Positions 31,755 to 39,962 of a DNA stretch of 53,077 nt are shown piece after piece. Both the position numbers and the translations under genes were made by a program. This DNA comes from Candidatus Gastranaerophilales bacterium (GTDB lineage Bacteria > Cyanobacteriota > Vampirovibrionia > Gastranaerophilales > Gastranaerophilaceae). Within the stretch, counting starts at the first letter, position 1. Each line of letters begins with the position of its first letter. Below the pieces are notes generated by a model. That model had not been told where the DNA came from, did not search any database, and saw nothing but the letters and a program-made list of their open reading frames with translations. The stretch is taken from positions 1 through 53,077 of the forward strand of contig CAAGGG010000077.1 of assembly GCA_900769355.1 (NCBI GenBank), given 5' to 3'.

Positions 31755-31882
31755 GAAGTGAATAAGAAAATAAGTGAATAGGTGAATAAGTGCTTTACAG
31801 ATGCTTCGCATCAAAATAAATTTTCGAACGAAGTGAGCTAAATGAACTTATTTACTTATTTTCCTATTCACTTATTCACTTC
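31755..31882. repeat. Long inverted octamer element, copy A
   Basis: Left arm TGAATAAG, AAAATAAG, TGAATAGG, TGAATAAG. The right arm is complementary in the same octamer register. The roughly 69-nt core (31784-31852) is identical to that at 33711-33779 and contains GATGCTTCGCATC and TTCGAACGAA hairpins. Confidence 0.85.
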
Positions 31883-31940
31883 AACAAATTTAATTATTAA
31901 CCTTTATAATCCCACATTACCACAAAAATACTTAATATTC

Positions 31941-31969
31941 TTGACTTTTCATCTTAAAGATAATATTCT
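31941..31969 (+). promoter_or_regulatory. Promoter of the acyl-CoA synthetase gene
   Basis: TTGACT (31941-31946), 17 nt, TATTCT (31964-31969). Confidence 0.75.
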
Positions 31970-32003
31970 ATACACATAAATGGTCTTGAAAGGTAGTGTA
32001 TCT

Positions 32004-33668
32004 ATGGGGTTAAGAGAAAAAAACGTATTAATGCTATTACATGAAAGAACTGAAAAGTTCTCAGACAAAGTCGCTTTGGGTATGAAAACAAAATATGGCT
32101 GGAAAGAGTTTACATACAGCGGAATTGGCTTGTTGTCACGCAAAATCGCACACTATTTAATAAAAGAATTAAACGTTCAAAAAGGCGACAGACTTGCAAT
32201 TATCTCAGAATCAAAACCTGAATATGGAGCTTGCGTATTTGCATCAGTTATTTCCGGAATGATTACGGTGCCACTAGATATAAAACTGACTAAATATGAA
32301 CTAAAATCAATACTTTCAGACTGCGAACCAAGCGTAATTATGGTATCTTCCGCACATTATGAAATGGCCCAATTTTTAAAAGAAGAAATTCCATCTGTAA
32401 AAGAAATTATTCTTATGGACGAACCAGCTTGCGGTATTGAGGACAAAAGTATTTACCAATTGCCTGACAACTATGACTACAAATGGAAATTAAGGAGCTC
32501 AAAATCAATAGCTTTCATAATTTACACATCTGGTACAACAGGTGCACCAAAAGGAGTTGAGATAACTTTCCAAAACATGCTTGCACAACTCGACGACCTA
32601 AAATACGCATTAGACAAGATTTTGCCATATGAAAATGTTAATATTTTGTCAATTTTGCCAATGAATCATCTCTTTGAAATGACTGTCGGATTTTCTACAT
32701 TTTTAAACTTTGGGTTTTCAGTTTACTATACACCAAGCCTCAAACCAAAAGATATTTTGAGTATAATGCGTGAAAAACAAATCGAATTTATGATTGTTGT
32801 TCCGGCATTCTTAAAACTCTTGAAAACAGCTATTGAAGCCGAGCTTAAAAACTCTCCGGCACACGTAAAAACCGCTTTCAAGTTCATGTATGCACTTGCA
32901 AAATTCGTTCCATCTTACAGGTTAAAAAAATTAATGTTCAACAAAATCCACAAAAAATTTGGCGGTCATTTTTCCGGTTGCATTTCAGGTGGCGCAGCAC
33001 TTGATTTGGCTGTTGGCGAGTTTTTTGAAAGAATTGGCATAAAAGTTTATCAAGGCTACGGCTTATCCGAAGCAAGTCCTGTTGTATCCGTAAACGTTGA
33101 CAGACGCGGCGATCTGGCGTCAGTCGGAACTCCGCTCAAAAGTTTGGAAGCAAAGATTGACGCCGATTCTGGCGAACTTATCTTGAGAGGACCTTCTGTA
33201 ATGCGAGGTTACCACAATCAGCCTGAAATGACATCAGAAGTTTTAAATGCTGATGGCTGGCTTCATACTGGGGACATTGCAGAAATTCGAAACGGACATA
33301 TATATATTACAGGACGAATTAAAAATATGATTGTTCTTTCAGGTGGGAAAAAGGTCTTTCCTGAAGAAGTTGAAGCAGTACTAGAAAAAAGCTCCTATAT
33401 CGCAGAAGTTTGTGTACTTGGAACATCTCGGAGTTTTGGCGCAAAAGATGGTACAGAAGAAATTACAGCCGTTGTAGTTCCAACAAATGATATTTTAAAC
33501 AAATATGACAATGACACTGTTGAAAAACTAATTAAGGACGAAGTGAAAAAACTTTCCTTACGTTTAACTCCATACAAAAGACCAGTTAATATCGTTGTAA
33601 GAACTCTTCCTCTGCCAAGAACTTCTACAAGAAAAGTAAAGCGTAAAGAAGTTGAGTTGAGGGTTTAA
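32004..33668 (+). CDS. Long-chain acyl-CoA synthetase / AMP-dependent ligase
   Basis: 554 residues of the adenylate-forming family, which activates fatty acids with ATP and passes them to CoA or ACP. P-loop-like IIYTSGTTGAPKGVEI (about residue 173), SGGAALDLAVGEFFERIGIKVYQGYGLSEASPVV, the hinge DGWLHTGDIAEI, ITGRIKNMIVLSGGKKVFPEEVE and the C-terminal lysine in STRKVKRKEV. I start at 32004, which has AAAGG 10 nt upstream. The ATG at 31980 lies within the predicted transcription start region. Cyanobacterial-type Aas enzymes recycle fatty acids and look alike. The gene is flanked by two near-identical long inverted elements. Confidence 0.88.
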   Translation: MGLREKNVLMLLHERTEKFSDKVALGMKTKYGWKEFTYSGIGLLSRKIAHYLIKELNVQKGDRLAIISESKPEYGACVFASVISGMITVPLDIKLTKYELKSILSDCEPSVIMVSSAHYEMAQFLKEEIPSVKEIILMDEPACGIEDKSIYQLPDNYDYKWKLRSSKSIAFIIYTSGTTGAPKGVEITFQNMLAQLDDLKYALDKILPYENVNILSILPMNHLFEMTVGFSTFLNFGFSVYYTPSLKPKDILSIMREKQIEFMIVVPAFLKLLKTAIEAELKNSPAHVKTAFKFMYALAKFVPSYRLKKLMFNKIHKKFGGHFSGCISGGAALDLAVGEFFERIGIKVYQGYGLSEASPVVSVNVDRRGDLASVGTPLKSLEAKIDADSGELILRGPSVMRGYHNQPEMTSEVLNADGWLHTGDIAEIRNGHIYITGRIKNMIVLSGGKKVFPEEVEAVLEKSSYIAEVCVLGTSRSFGAKDGTEEITAVVVPTNDILNKYDNDTVEKLIKDEVKKLSLRLTPYKRPVNIVVRTLPLPRTSTRKVKRKEVELRV

Positions 33669-33670
33669 TT

Positions 33671-33826
33671 AAGTGTATAATTAAGTGAATAAGAAAATAG
33701 GTGAATAAGTGAATAAGTGCTTTACAGATGCTTCGCATCAAAATAAATTTTCGAACGAAGTGAGCTAAATGAACTTATTCACCTATTCACTTATTATCCT
33801 ATTCACCTATTCGCCTATTCACTCCC
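33671..33826. repeat. Long inverted octamer element, copy B
   Basis: Begins 3 nt after the acyl-CoA synthetase stop. TGAATAAG-type units on both arms. The core is identical to copy A, in the same orientation. Confidence 0.85.
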
Positions 33827-33866
33827 TCAATTATTAAGATTTTTAAAAAATAGTAATAATTCCTAC

Positions 33867-33895
33867 TTTACAAAAATAGTTTTCTGTTGTAAAAT
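33867..33895 (+). promoter_or_regulatory. Promoter of the rubrerythrin gene
   Basis: TTTACA (33867-33872), 17 nt, TAAAAT (33890-33895). An AAAGGTGG site lies between it and the ATG. Confidence 0.7.
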
Positions 33896-33943
33896 TAGTC
33901 ATGTAAAAAAAGAGGCTAATTTTTATAAGAAAGGTGGTAGAAA

Positions 33944-34486
33944 ATGGCTAAATTTGTATGTACAGTATGCGGTTGGTCAACCGAAAGCGATAAAGCTCCT
34001 GAAAGATGTCCTTTGTGCGGAGCAACAACATTTAAAGAAATTAATACAGCAGAAGGCAAAGTTTACGCTTGCGAACACAAAGTTGGCGACGGAAAAGTTG
34101 AAGATAAAGAAGTAATGGAAGGCTTGAGAGCTCATTTCTCAGGCGAATGCACAGAAGTTGGTATGTACCTTGCTATGGCTAGAGTTGCTGAAAGAGAAGG
34201 ATATCCTGAAGTTGCAGAAGCATACAAAAGATACGCTTTTGAAGAAGCTGAACACGCTGCAAAATTTGCAGAATTGTTGGGTGAAGTAGTTACAGATTCA
34301 ACAAAGAAAAACCTTGAAATGCGCGCAGAAGCTGAACAAGGTGCTTGCGAAGGTAAACTTGCAATTGCAAGACGTGCAAAAGAATTGGGCTATGACGCAA
34401 TTCACGATACAGTTCACGAAATGGCTAAAGACGAAGCTCGTCACGGCAAAGGTTTCGATGGCTTGTTGAAAAGATATTTTTCATAG
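33944..34486 (+). CDS. Reverse rubrerythrin (peroxide-reducing)
   Basis: 180 residues. A rubredoxin domain comes first (FVCTVCGWSTESDKAPERCPLCGA, residues 4-27), followed by a four-helix diiron domain with ExxH-type ligands (HFSGECTEVGMYLAM, YAFEEAEHAAKF, HEMAKDEARHGKGF). This order, rubredoxin before ferritin-like, defines reverse rubrerythrin of anaerobes. It reduces H2O2 and O2 with electrons from NADH via other proteins, protecting an oxygen-sensitive metabolism such as the hydrogenase here. It has its own promoter, ribosome binding site and terminator. Codon use suggests high expression. Confidence 0.92.
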   Translation: MAKFVCTVCGWSTESDKAPERCPLCGATTFKEINTAEGKVYACEHKVGDGKVEDKEVMEGLRAHFSGECTEVGMYLAMARVAEREGYPEVAEAYKRYAFEEAEHAAKFAELLGEVVTDSTKKNLEMRAEAEQGACEGKLAIARRAKELGYDAIHDTVHEMAKDEARHGKGFDGLLKRYFS

Positions 34487-34507
34487 TTATGTAAAAATAT
34501 ATTGATT

Positions 34508-34540
34508 AAAAAGAGGTGCATTTTTATGTGCCTCTTTTTT
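34508..34540 (+). terminator. Intrinsic terminator of rubrerythrin
   Basis: AAGAGGTGCAT pairs with ATGTGCCTCTT, followed by a T run. Confidence 0.88.
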
Positions 34541-34550
34541 GGTTCATGTC

Positions 34551-34574
34551 GGCGGGGTGGGGACCCCGCCCTAC
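34551..34574 (-). repeat. 24-nt GTAG REP, GGCGGGG flavour
   Basis: On the minus strand: GTAG, stem GGCGGGGT, loop CCCC, stem ACCCCGCC. Confidence 0.8.
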
Positions 34575-34584
34575 CTACGTTAGT

Positions 34585-34645
34585 CGTCATTCTGAAAAGA
34601 TAGAAAATCAAGCGTTTAGCGTAGATTTTCATCTTATTCAGAATC
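34585..34645 (-). repeat. GATTCT/AGAATGACG element, 61-nt type, copy 3
   Basis: CGTCATTCTGAAAAGATAG to ATCTTATTCAGAATC, with an AAGCGTTTAGCG centre. Confidence 0.8.
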
Positions 34646-34711
34646 TCTTATTAATTATTTAATTATAATGTCCTTCGCGGACAGCGGGAACTTTTTATGG
34701 AAAAATAGACT

Positions 34712-34741
34712 GGATTGCTTCGCTAAACGCTCGCAATGACG
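34712..34741 (+). repeat. GATTGC/GCAATGACG hairpin
   Basis: Starts GGATTGCTTCGC and ends CTCGCAATGACG. The layout is like the GATTCT elements, with ATTGC in place of ATTCT at the ends. Confidence 0.5.
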
Positions 34742-34915
34742 TGAATAGCAGCTATATCGTTACAGAAGAAGAAGCGAACTTCGTCTTAATAACAAACATG
34801 AATATGAAGTACTTTAGACCAACACACAATGGGTGGGGCGAGCGGCACTTGCCAAACACCAATATTTAAAGTAGGAATGAATATTGTTACAAATGGGGAA
34901 GCGGACTTCGTCCGC

Positions 34916-34945
34916 AAAAAAAGACCTCTTTTGGAATAAGAGGTC
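34916..34945 (-). terminator. Minus-strand intrinsic terminator without a gene
   Basis: GACCTCTT pairs with AAGAGGTC, followed on the minus strand by seven Ts. No minus-strand ORF lies upstream of it (34946-35088), so it might end a small RNA or antisense transcript. Confidence 0.6.
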
Positions 34946-35073
34946 AAGGTTGGTTATTTTGGTTATGTTATAGTTTATATTTTAAAATAGGTTATGTATT
35001 CTTTTTACATTTTTTATAATTCACGTGAATGCAAATATTTGCCTAAAAATATTGAAAACTTTACAAAACTTTA

Positions 35074-35082
35074 TGATATTAT
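35074..35082 (+). promoter_or_regulatory. Extended -10 promoter of the YkgJ-family gene, leaderless
   Basis: TGA directly before TATTAT (35077-35082), then 6 nt to the ATG. A possible -35 (TTGAAA) is 19 nt away. Confidence 0.55.
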
Positions 35083-35088
35083 GTAATT

Positions 35089-35532
35089 ATGCTTGAAGGT
35101 TTAAGAAAATTTATATTGTCAAAGATTTTAAGGCGTAAGTATTATAGGACAGGCAAATGCAAAGCATGCGGAAAATGTTGCACGCAGATTTACGTAAAAC
35201 ATTACAAGCATGTTGTGCAAGATGAAAAAGAGTTTGAAAAACTTCAATATTTGCATAGATTTTATACATATTTAAAAATTATTGGCAAAGATGATATCGG
35301 CTTGATTTTTGAGTGCAAAAATCTGGATCCGGAAACTCACAAATGCAAAATCCATAGAAATCGTCCCGGAATTTGCAGGCGGTATCCGCAAGAGGAACTT
35401 TTTTCGATGGGTGGAGCTTTGTCAGAGGATTGCGGGTATAAGATGGAGCCGATTGTTCCGTTTTGTGAGGTATTGGAAAATGTTTCCAAAAAAGATAAAC
35501 ACGCAAAATGGAATTTCAAATCAAAATCTTAG
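35089..35532 (+). CDS. YkgJ-family cysteine cluster protein
   Basis: 147 residues. The family (PF03692, CxxCxxCC) has a metal-binding N-terminal motif, here CKACGKCCTQIYV (residues 23-35), and a second cysteine set in FECKNLDPETHKCKIHRNRPGICRRYP (about 78-104). It probably holds an Fe-S or zinc site. No activity is firmly known for most members. The C-terminal part has one more cysteine pair (EDCGYKMEPIVPFCEV). It lacks a ribosome binding site. Its stop overlaps by 4 nt the stop region of the convergent gene at 35529. Confidence 0.85.
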   Translation: MLEGLRKFILSKILRRKYYRTGKCKACGKCCTQIYVKHYKHVVQDEKEFEKLQYLHRFYTYLKIIGKDDIGLIFECKNLDPETHKCKIHRNRPGICRRYPQEELFSMGGALSEDCGYKMEPIVPFCEVLENVSKKDKHAKWNFKSKS

Positions 35533-36119
35533 TCTGTTTTTAATTCCGTATTGTTTAGCTCTGTAATATCAAAAATTTGTTCCAGATTTTCTTCCGGAGA
35601 AACATTTTTGTCGAGTTTAATAGGTTTATCCAATGTTATTTCAATTTCATTGTTACGAGTATAAAGCGTACAATTTTCTTGTCCTTTTTTAGCACCTACA
35701 AGAATTGAAGCATCAATATTAGGTTTATCACAAACTATGTCTGCAATATCGTCAAGAGTTTGAATTGTTTTTGTTCCATTAGCACCATTCACAGTGTCAC
35801 CACCAATTATCCAAGCAGTTATTTTACTCTTTGCTTTTTTGGTAAATTCATCAATTTTATCACAAAGTTCAGATAAGATTTCTTCATTTCTATTATTTGT
35901 TGGAACGTGTGTTACACAACCACCTTTTTCAGAATTTAAAACAACTAACAAGTTCTCCGGAGAAAGCTGTAATTGATAAGCTTTCCACTTATTTATAACA
36001 TTTGTTTTTGCCGTAGATTTGATTGTTCTTCGTTGAACTTCCGGACTATTTACAATTTCTTTAAATTTTTGAGAATTTGCGTATAATAATGTTCTTCCTT
36101 GAAAACTGATATTATTCAT
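35529..36119 (-). CDS. Hypothetical protein with NNISFQGR N-terminus
   Basis: 196 residues, not assigned to a family. It begins MNNISFQGRTLLYANSQKFKEI; short N-termini with (N)ISFQGR occur in many proteins of Gastranaerophilales genomes, as I recall them. The middle (NLLVVLNSEKGGCVTHVPT, then SKITAWIIGGDTVNGANGTKTIQTLDDIA) looks like an alpha/beta fold. The last 30 residues are acidic. I start at 36119, with AAAGGAG 8-9 nt upstream, rather than 39 nt further out. Soluble, no signal peptide. Confidence 0.7.
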   Translation of the reverse strand: MNNISFQGRTLLYANSQKFKEIVNSPEVQRRTIKSTAKTNVINKWKAYQLQLSPENLLVVLNSEKGGCVTHVPTNNRNEEILSELCDKIDEFTKKAKSKITAWIIGGDTVNGANGTKTIQTLDDIADIVCDKPNIDASILVGAKKGQENCTLYTRNNEIEITLDKPIKLDKNVSPEENLEQIFDITELNNTELKTD

Positions 36120-36244
36120 AAAAATATAACTCCTTTTGCTTGCATGAAAAACGGTCAAAAAAATTTTTGCTACTTTCGGGGAATGAAAATTTACAAATTG
36201 TCACTTATGCTAAATATGTAGACTAATTGAAAGGTTGGTAAGAT

Positions 36245-36586
36245 ATGAAAAATTTCAAAAACATACAAAGTTTTATTATGGCATTAATGCTTGCAGCAAT
36301 GGCATTACCTGTTTTTGCAAGTTGTCCGATAAGTGGTGGGGCCTGTACGGCGTTTTCAAATTACAACAGTAAATCTTTGCAGGAAAAATACGCCCCTAAT
36401 TACTTGCAAGAAATTCAAAAACCAAATGCGTTTCAACCAAATTACGTAACACCATATTATAACGAATTAATTAATACCGAAAGTAACAATGCGACTGCAA
36501 ATCCACCTACAAGTGATTACAATTCAAATTGTCAATTTGGTGTTTGTTTGCCTGGTGTTGAAGGCGGTGGAAGTGTGCTGGAATAG
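36245..36586 (+). CDS. Small secreted Asn-rich protein
   Basis: 113 residues. A signal peptide spans residues 1-25 (FIMALMLAAMALPVFA). The mature protein has four cysteines (SCPISGGACTAF near its start and NCQFGVCLPG near its end), so two disulfides or a metal site are possible. The middle is Asn/Tyr/Pro-rich (NYLQEIQKPNAFQPNYVTPYYNEL), as in small surface or matrix proteins. An AAAGG site lies about 10 nt upstream. No known family. It stands alone between a divergent gene and dnaK. Confidence 0.7.
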   Translation: MKNFKNIQSFIMALMLAAMALPVFASCPISGGACTAFSNYNSKSLQEKYAPNYLQEIQKPNAFQPNYVTPYYNELINTESNNATANPPTSDYNSNCQFGVCLPGVEGGGSVLE

Positions 36587-36596
36587 TTTGTTAATT

Positions 36597-36714
36597 AGTG
36601 AGAGGTGAAAAGTGAGAAGTGAAAAGACCATTTAGTTCGCTTCGCTCAATAATAACTTTGGTGCGTAGCACTGTAACGGACTTTTCACTTTTCACTTCTC
36701 ACTACTCACTCCTC
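36597..36714. repeat. Long inverted heptamer element
   Basis: Left arm units AGTGAGA, GGTGAAA, AGTGAGA, AGTGAAA. The right arm is complementary with the same 7-nt step. The centre has GGTGCGTAGCAC. It is a 7-nt-step relative of the octamer elements at 10136 and 31755. Confidence 0.8.
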
Positions 36715-36848
36715 TTAAAATATTAATTTTTTGTTTATTTTTTCAACCTTTTCAAAAAACAGTGTTATAAATAATAATATAGATTGTAGGTGGGTATATT
36801 AATCACTTGCAACAACATAAAATTTAATTGAAAAGGAGATAATAAATT

Positions 36849-38687
36849 ATGGCAAAAACAATTGGTATTGACTTAGGTACAACAAACTCAGTTGTAGCCG
36901 TTATGGAAGGTGGTAAACCGACAGTTATAGCTAACGCAGAAGGTTCAAGAACAACTCCTTCTATCGTTGGATTTTCCAAAACAGGTGAAAAATTGGTAGG
37001 ACAATTGGCAAAACGTCAAGCAATCCTTAACCCTGATAAAACAATCGCTTCAATCAAAAGACACATGGGCGAAGATTACAAAGTAAACATCGATGGAAAA
37101 GATTACACTCCGCAAGAAATTTCAGCTATGATTTTGAGAAAATTGGCTGACGATGCTTCTAACTACTTGGGAGAAAAAGTTACATCTGCTGTAATCACAG
37201 TTCCTGCATACTTCAACGATGCTCAAAGACAAGCAACAAAAGATGCCGGTAAAATCGCAGGTTTGGACGTTCTTCGTATCGTAAACGAACCGACAGCAGC
37301 AGCTTTGGCTTATGGTCTTGAAAAAGATAAGTCAGAAAAAGTTCTTGTATTCGACTTAGGTGGTGGTACATTTGATGTATCTATCTTGGAAATCGGTGAC
37401 GGTGTTCACGAAGTTCTTTCAACATCTGGTGATACTCACTTAGGTGGCGACGACTTCGACCAAAAAGTTATGGATTGGATTTGCGAAGAATTCAAAAAAC
37501 AAGAAGGTATTGATCTTAAAGGTGACAAACAAGCTATGCAACGTGTTAAAGAAGCTGCTGAAAAAGCTAAATGCGAATTGTCATCAGTTATGGAAACAAA
37601 TATCAACTTGCCGTTCATCACAGCTGACGCTAACGGACCTAAACACTTAGACTTGAATTTGACAAGAGCTAAATTTGAAGATTTGAGCCGCGACCTTTTG
37701 AACAGATGTAAAGTTCCTGTAGAAAACGCATTGAAAGATGCTGGAATTACTAAAAACGACATCAACGAAGTAGTTCTAGTTGGTGGTTCAACTCGTATCC
37801 CTGCTGTTCAACAATTGGTTAAAGAATACACAGGTAAAGAACCTAACCAATCAGTAAACCCTGATGAAGTTGTTGCAGTTGGTGCTGCAATTCAAGCCGG
37901 CGTACTTGCAGGTGAAGTTAAAGACATCGTTCTACTTGATGTAACTCCATTGACTTTGGGTATTGAAACTTTGGGTGGTGTAATGACTCCGCTTGTTCCT
38001 AGAAACACAACTATTCCGGTTTCTAAATCACAAGTGTTCTCAACTGCCGAAAATAACCAAACAGCCGTTGATATTCACGTTCTTCAAGGTGAAAGACCAA
38101 TGTCTAGAGATAACAAATCACTAGGTATGTTCAGACTTGAAGGTATTGCTCCTGCAATGCGTGGTATTCCTCAAATCGAAGTTACATTCGATATCGATGC
38201 TAACGGTATTGTAAACGTTTCAGCTAAAGATAAAGCTACAAACAAAGAACAAAAAATTACAATCACAAACTCTTCTAACTTGTCTGAACAAGATATTGAT
38301 AAGATGGTTAAAGAAGCAGAAGCTAACGCTCAAGAAGACAAGAAGAAAAAAGAAGAAGCTGAAATTAAAAATAATGCAACAAGCTTAATCGGTTCAGCTG
38401 ACAGAATTGTAAAAGATTTTGAAGGCAAAATCGATGCAGCAGACAAATCAAAATTAGACGAACAAAAAGCAGCATTGCAAAAAGCAATTGATGAAAACAA
38501 ACCGACAGATGAATTGAAAAAATTGTCTGACGAATTGCAACAAACAATGTTCAGTATTTCTCAAAAAGCTTATGAAGCAGTTCAAAAAGAAGAACAATCA
38601 ACAGCAAGCTCTGAAAATGCTTCATCATCAACAGAAGACAAAAAAAATGATGATGACGTAATCGATGCTGAATATACAAAGGAATAA
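36849..38687 (+). CDS. dnaK: Chaperone protein DnaK
   Basis: Hsp70 chaperone. 612 residues. ATPase domain with IGIDLGTTNSVVAV (residues 5-18), VFDLGGGTFDVSIL (about 165) and VVLVGGSTRIPAV (about 307). The linker LLDVTPLTLGIETLGG leads into the substrate-binding domain, and the lid ends with DDDVIDAEYTKE, the EEVD-like C-terminus of bacterial Hsp70s. AAAGGAG precedes the ATG. It stands alone with its own terminator, not in an operon with grpE and dnaJ (which lie near 15 kb on the minus strand). Codon use suggests strong expression. Confidence 0.98.
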   Translation: MAKTIGIDLGTTNSVVAVMEGGKPTVIANAEGSRTTPSIVGFSKTGEKLVGQLAKRQAILNPDKTIASIKRHMGEDYKVNIDGKDYTPQEISAMILRKLADDASNYLGEKVTSAVITVPAYFNDAQRQATKDAGKIAGLDVLRIVNEPTAAALAYGLEKDKSEKVLVFDLGGGTFDVSILEIGDGVHEVLSTSGDTHLGGDDFDQKVMDWICEEFKKQEGIDLKGDKQAMQRVKEAAEKAKCELSSVMETNINLPFITADANGPKHLDLNLTRAKFEDLSRDLLNRCKVPVENALKDAGITKNDINEVVLVGGSTRIPAVQQLVKEYTGKEPNQSVNPDEVVAVGAAIQAGVLAGEVKDIVLLDVTPLTLGIETLGGVMTPLVPRNTTIPVSKSQVFSTAENNQTAVDIHVLQGERPMSRDNKSLGMFRLEGIAPAMRGIPQIEVTFDIDANGIVNVSAKDKATNKEQKITITNSSNLSEQDIDKMVKEAEANAQEDKKKKEEAEIKNNATSLIGSADRIVKDFEGKIDAADKSKLDEQKAALQKAIDENKPTDELKKLSDELQQTMFSISQKAYEAVQKEEQSTASSENASSSTEDKKNDDDVIDAEYTKE

Positions 38688-38694
38688 TTTGAGT

Positions 38695-38742
38695 CGTCAT
38701 TCTAAGGACAATAACAATTTCTGTCCGAAGAATCTCCGAAAG
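38695..38742 (-). repeat. Short GATTCT-type element after dnaK
   Basis: CGTCATTCTAAGGACA to TGTCCGAAGAATC. It has the same outer bases as the 61/71-nt elements with a GGACA...TGTCC stem. Confidence 0.5.
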
Positions 38743-38772
38743 ACGAAATAATCACAATCACCTTATAAAAAC

Positions 38773-38809
38773 AAAAAATCGAACTTCTGTTCAGGAGTTC
38801 GATTTTTTT
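38773..38809 (+). terminator. Intrinsic terminator of dnaK
   Basis: AAATCGAACT pairs with AGTTCGATTT around a TCTGTTCAGG loop, followed by a T run. Confidence 0.9.
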
Positions 38810-38907
38810 GTGAAGAGGTTTATGCATTGAAAATTATTTAAAAAATTTATAAAACTTCTCTTTTCTATATTTTTGATATAAAATAGATATAAAAATAGAG
38901 AGAGAAC

Positions 38908-39168
38908 ATGAAAATTACCCCAATAATCGACAATTTTCTTCGCGGTATTGATGCGATTGATTATGCAAATAAAAATAGAAAACTCGTTAGGCAATTAGAA
39001 ACAGGAAAACGAAATATTTTATTACTGTCACCAAAAACAATAGATAGGTATGAGCGTACTGTTGGAAACAGCGGGAATTACTCAAAGAACCCGATTAAAC
39101 GAGCTATTGCATACATAAAAAACTGGAACGCAATTAGAAAAGACAAAAATACAAACTTTTTAGCTTAA
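38908..39168 (+). CDS. Small basic hypothetical protein
   Basis: 86 residues, strongly basic. MKITPIIDNFLRGIDAIDYANKNRKLVRQLETGKRN, then ILLLSPKTIDRYERTVGN and a lysine/asparagine-rich end. No signal peptide, TM segment or recognised domain. A GAGAGAG stretch lies 5-10 nt before the ATG. Its stop overlaps the stop of the convergent MNT gene by 4 nt. That tight overlap supports it as a real gene. A role in the neighbouring HEPN/MNT pair is possible but not shown. Confidence 0.55.
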   Translation: MKITPIIDNFLRGIDAIDYANKNRKLVRQLETGKRNILLLSPKTIDRYERTVGNSGNYSKNPIKRAIAYIKNWNAIRKDKNTNFLA

Positions 39169-39473
39169 TTTTTACCGTTATAAATAACTTCGTAATCACG
39201 CTCGATTTCTTGCTGAAAAGATTTTGGTAAACTGTCAAATTCGTGAATATCAACCATAAACGGAATATTACTTTCAGATAAAAGTTCTTTCAATTCAAAC
39301 AAATATGCGTCATCTGAATTGAAATTTTTTACAGCTAAATCAAGGTCACTACCTGAATGCGCATCACCGTTTAGCCTGCTGCCATAAGCCCAAATTTCTG
39401 CTTTCGGACAGTATTTGTCAAAAATATCCGTTAACATTTTACGATGTTCAGGTTTTAAAAACAGTCTACTCAT
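39165..39473 (-). CDS. MNT-type nucleotidyltransferase (HI0073/MntA-like)
   Basis: 102 residues, a minimal nucleotidyltransferase. The motif Y-GS-x10-D-x-D is exact (GSRLNGDAHSGSDLDL, near residues 31-46). The third Asp is in FMVDIHEFD. In type VII toxin-antitoxin systems MntA attaches AMP to the HEPN partner's Tyr and silences it. The HEPN gene lies directly upstream and overlaps by 8 nt (ATGAGTAG). I start at the ATG at 39473, not at a TTG two codons earlier. Related HI0073/HI0074 pairs have no proven toxin role, so the antitoxin function is inferred. Confidence 0.8.
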   Translation of the reverse strand: MSRLFLKPEHRKMLTDIFDKYCPKAEIWAYGSRLNGDAHSGSDLDLAVKNFNSDDAYLFELKELLSESNIPFMVDIHEFDSLPKSFQQEIERDYEVIYNGKN

Positions 39474-39876
39474 GTTCAATTACTTCTTTCAAGTGATAAA
39501 CATCTTTCAAAAAGTCGTCCATTAATTTCAAAGTTTCTTCCGCGAAAGCCTTACCATAATCATGTGCTGTATTATTTCGGTTATCACGATATTTAAACCA
39601 ACGCTCAATTTCTTCTTCTGTTATTAAAGAATGTTTATGAGCTTCTCTGAACAAGTCTTTAAATGTCAAAGTGTCAACCGATTTTTTGCTTGCATAATAA
39701 GGTGCTAAGCATTTTCGCAAAAGTTTTCCGCTTTGCTCCAAAGTTATTTCAAAACTTTTCACAAGCGAATTTCTATACATTTCATAGTCAATCGAACCTT
39801 CTTGCGCCGTTTTTATACAAGCGTAAGATTTTTCAAGAGTTTCTATGCATTTTGTAAGATATTCTGTGTTTAACAT
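39466..39876 (-). CDS. HEPN-domain protein (HI0074/HepT-like)
   Basis: 136 residues, all alpha-helical, of the NTase substrate-binding (PF08780) kind of HEPN. It carries R-x4-H-x-Y as R100, H105 and Y107 in YRDNRNNTAHDYGKAF. In HepT toxins this motif is the RNase active site, and the Tyr is AMPylated by MntA. I start at the ATG at 39876. A longer in-frame ORF to 39951 is an artefact, because its extra codons come from a GTAG REP (39939-39962). Toxin function is inferred from the pair; it might be a housekeeping complex. Confidence 0.8.
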   Translation of the reverse strand: MLNTEYLTKCIETLEKSYACIKTAQEGSIDYEMYRNSLVKSFEITLEQSGKLLRKCLAPYYASKKSVDTLTFKDLFREAHKHSLITEEEIERWFKYRDNRNNTAHDYGKAFAEETLKLMDDFLKDVYHLKEVIEHE

Positions 39877-39938
39877 AATTTTTGAAATTTGTGATGTTGG
39901 GCAAGTATGCCTAACCCTTTGATACTTGAGATTTTGTT

Positions 39939-39962
39939 GTCGGCATAGCAATGCCGACCTAC
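39939..39962 (-). repeat. 24-nt GTAG REP, RAYT flavour, copy 4
   Basis: Perfect copy, 20.8 kb from the RAYT gene. The AAC after the palindrome also matches copy 3. Confidence 0.9.

Larger units (their letters stand above)
34487..35088. other. 602-nt gap without a protein gene
   Basis: It holds the rubrerythrin terminator, a GGCGGGG REP (34551), a 61-nt GATTCT element (34585), a GATTGC/GCAATGACG hairpin (34712), a GCGGACTTCGTCCGC hairpin near 34901 and a minus-strand terminator (34916). A 23-codon ORF near 34798 has no ribosome binding site and is not credible. Confidence 0.65.

Noticed and set aside
34798..34869. 23-codon ORF in the 602-nt gap
   Set aside because: No ribosome binding site or promoter, and no sign of coding.
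39876..39951. N-terminal extension of the HEPN protein
   Set aside because: It is encoded by a REP and spacer DNA; the family starts at the internal Met at 39876.
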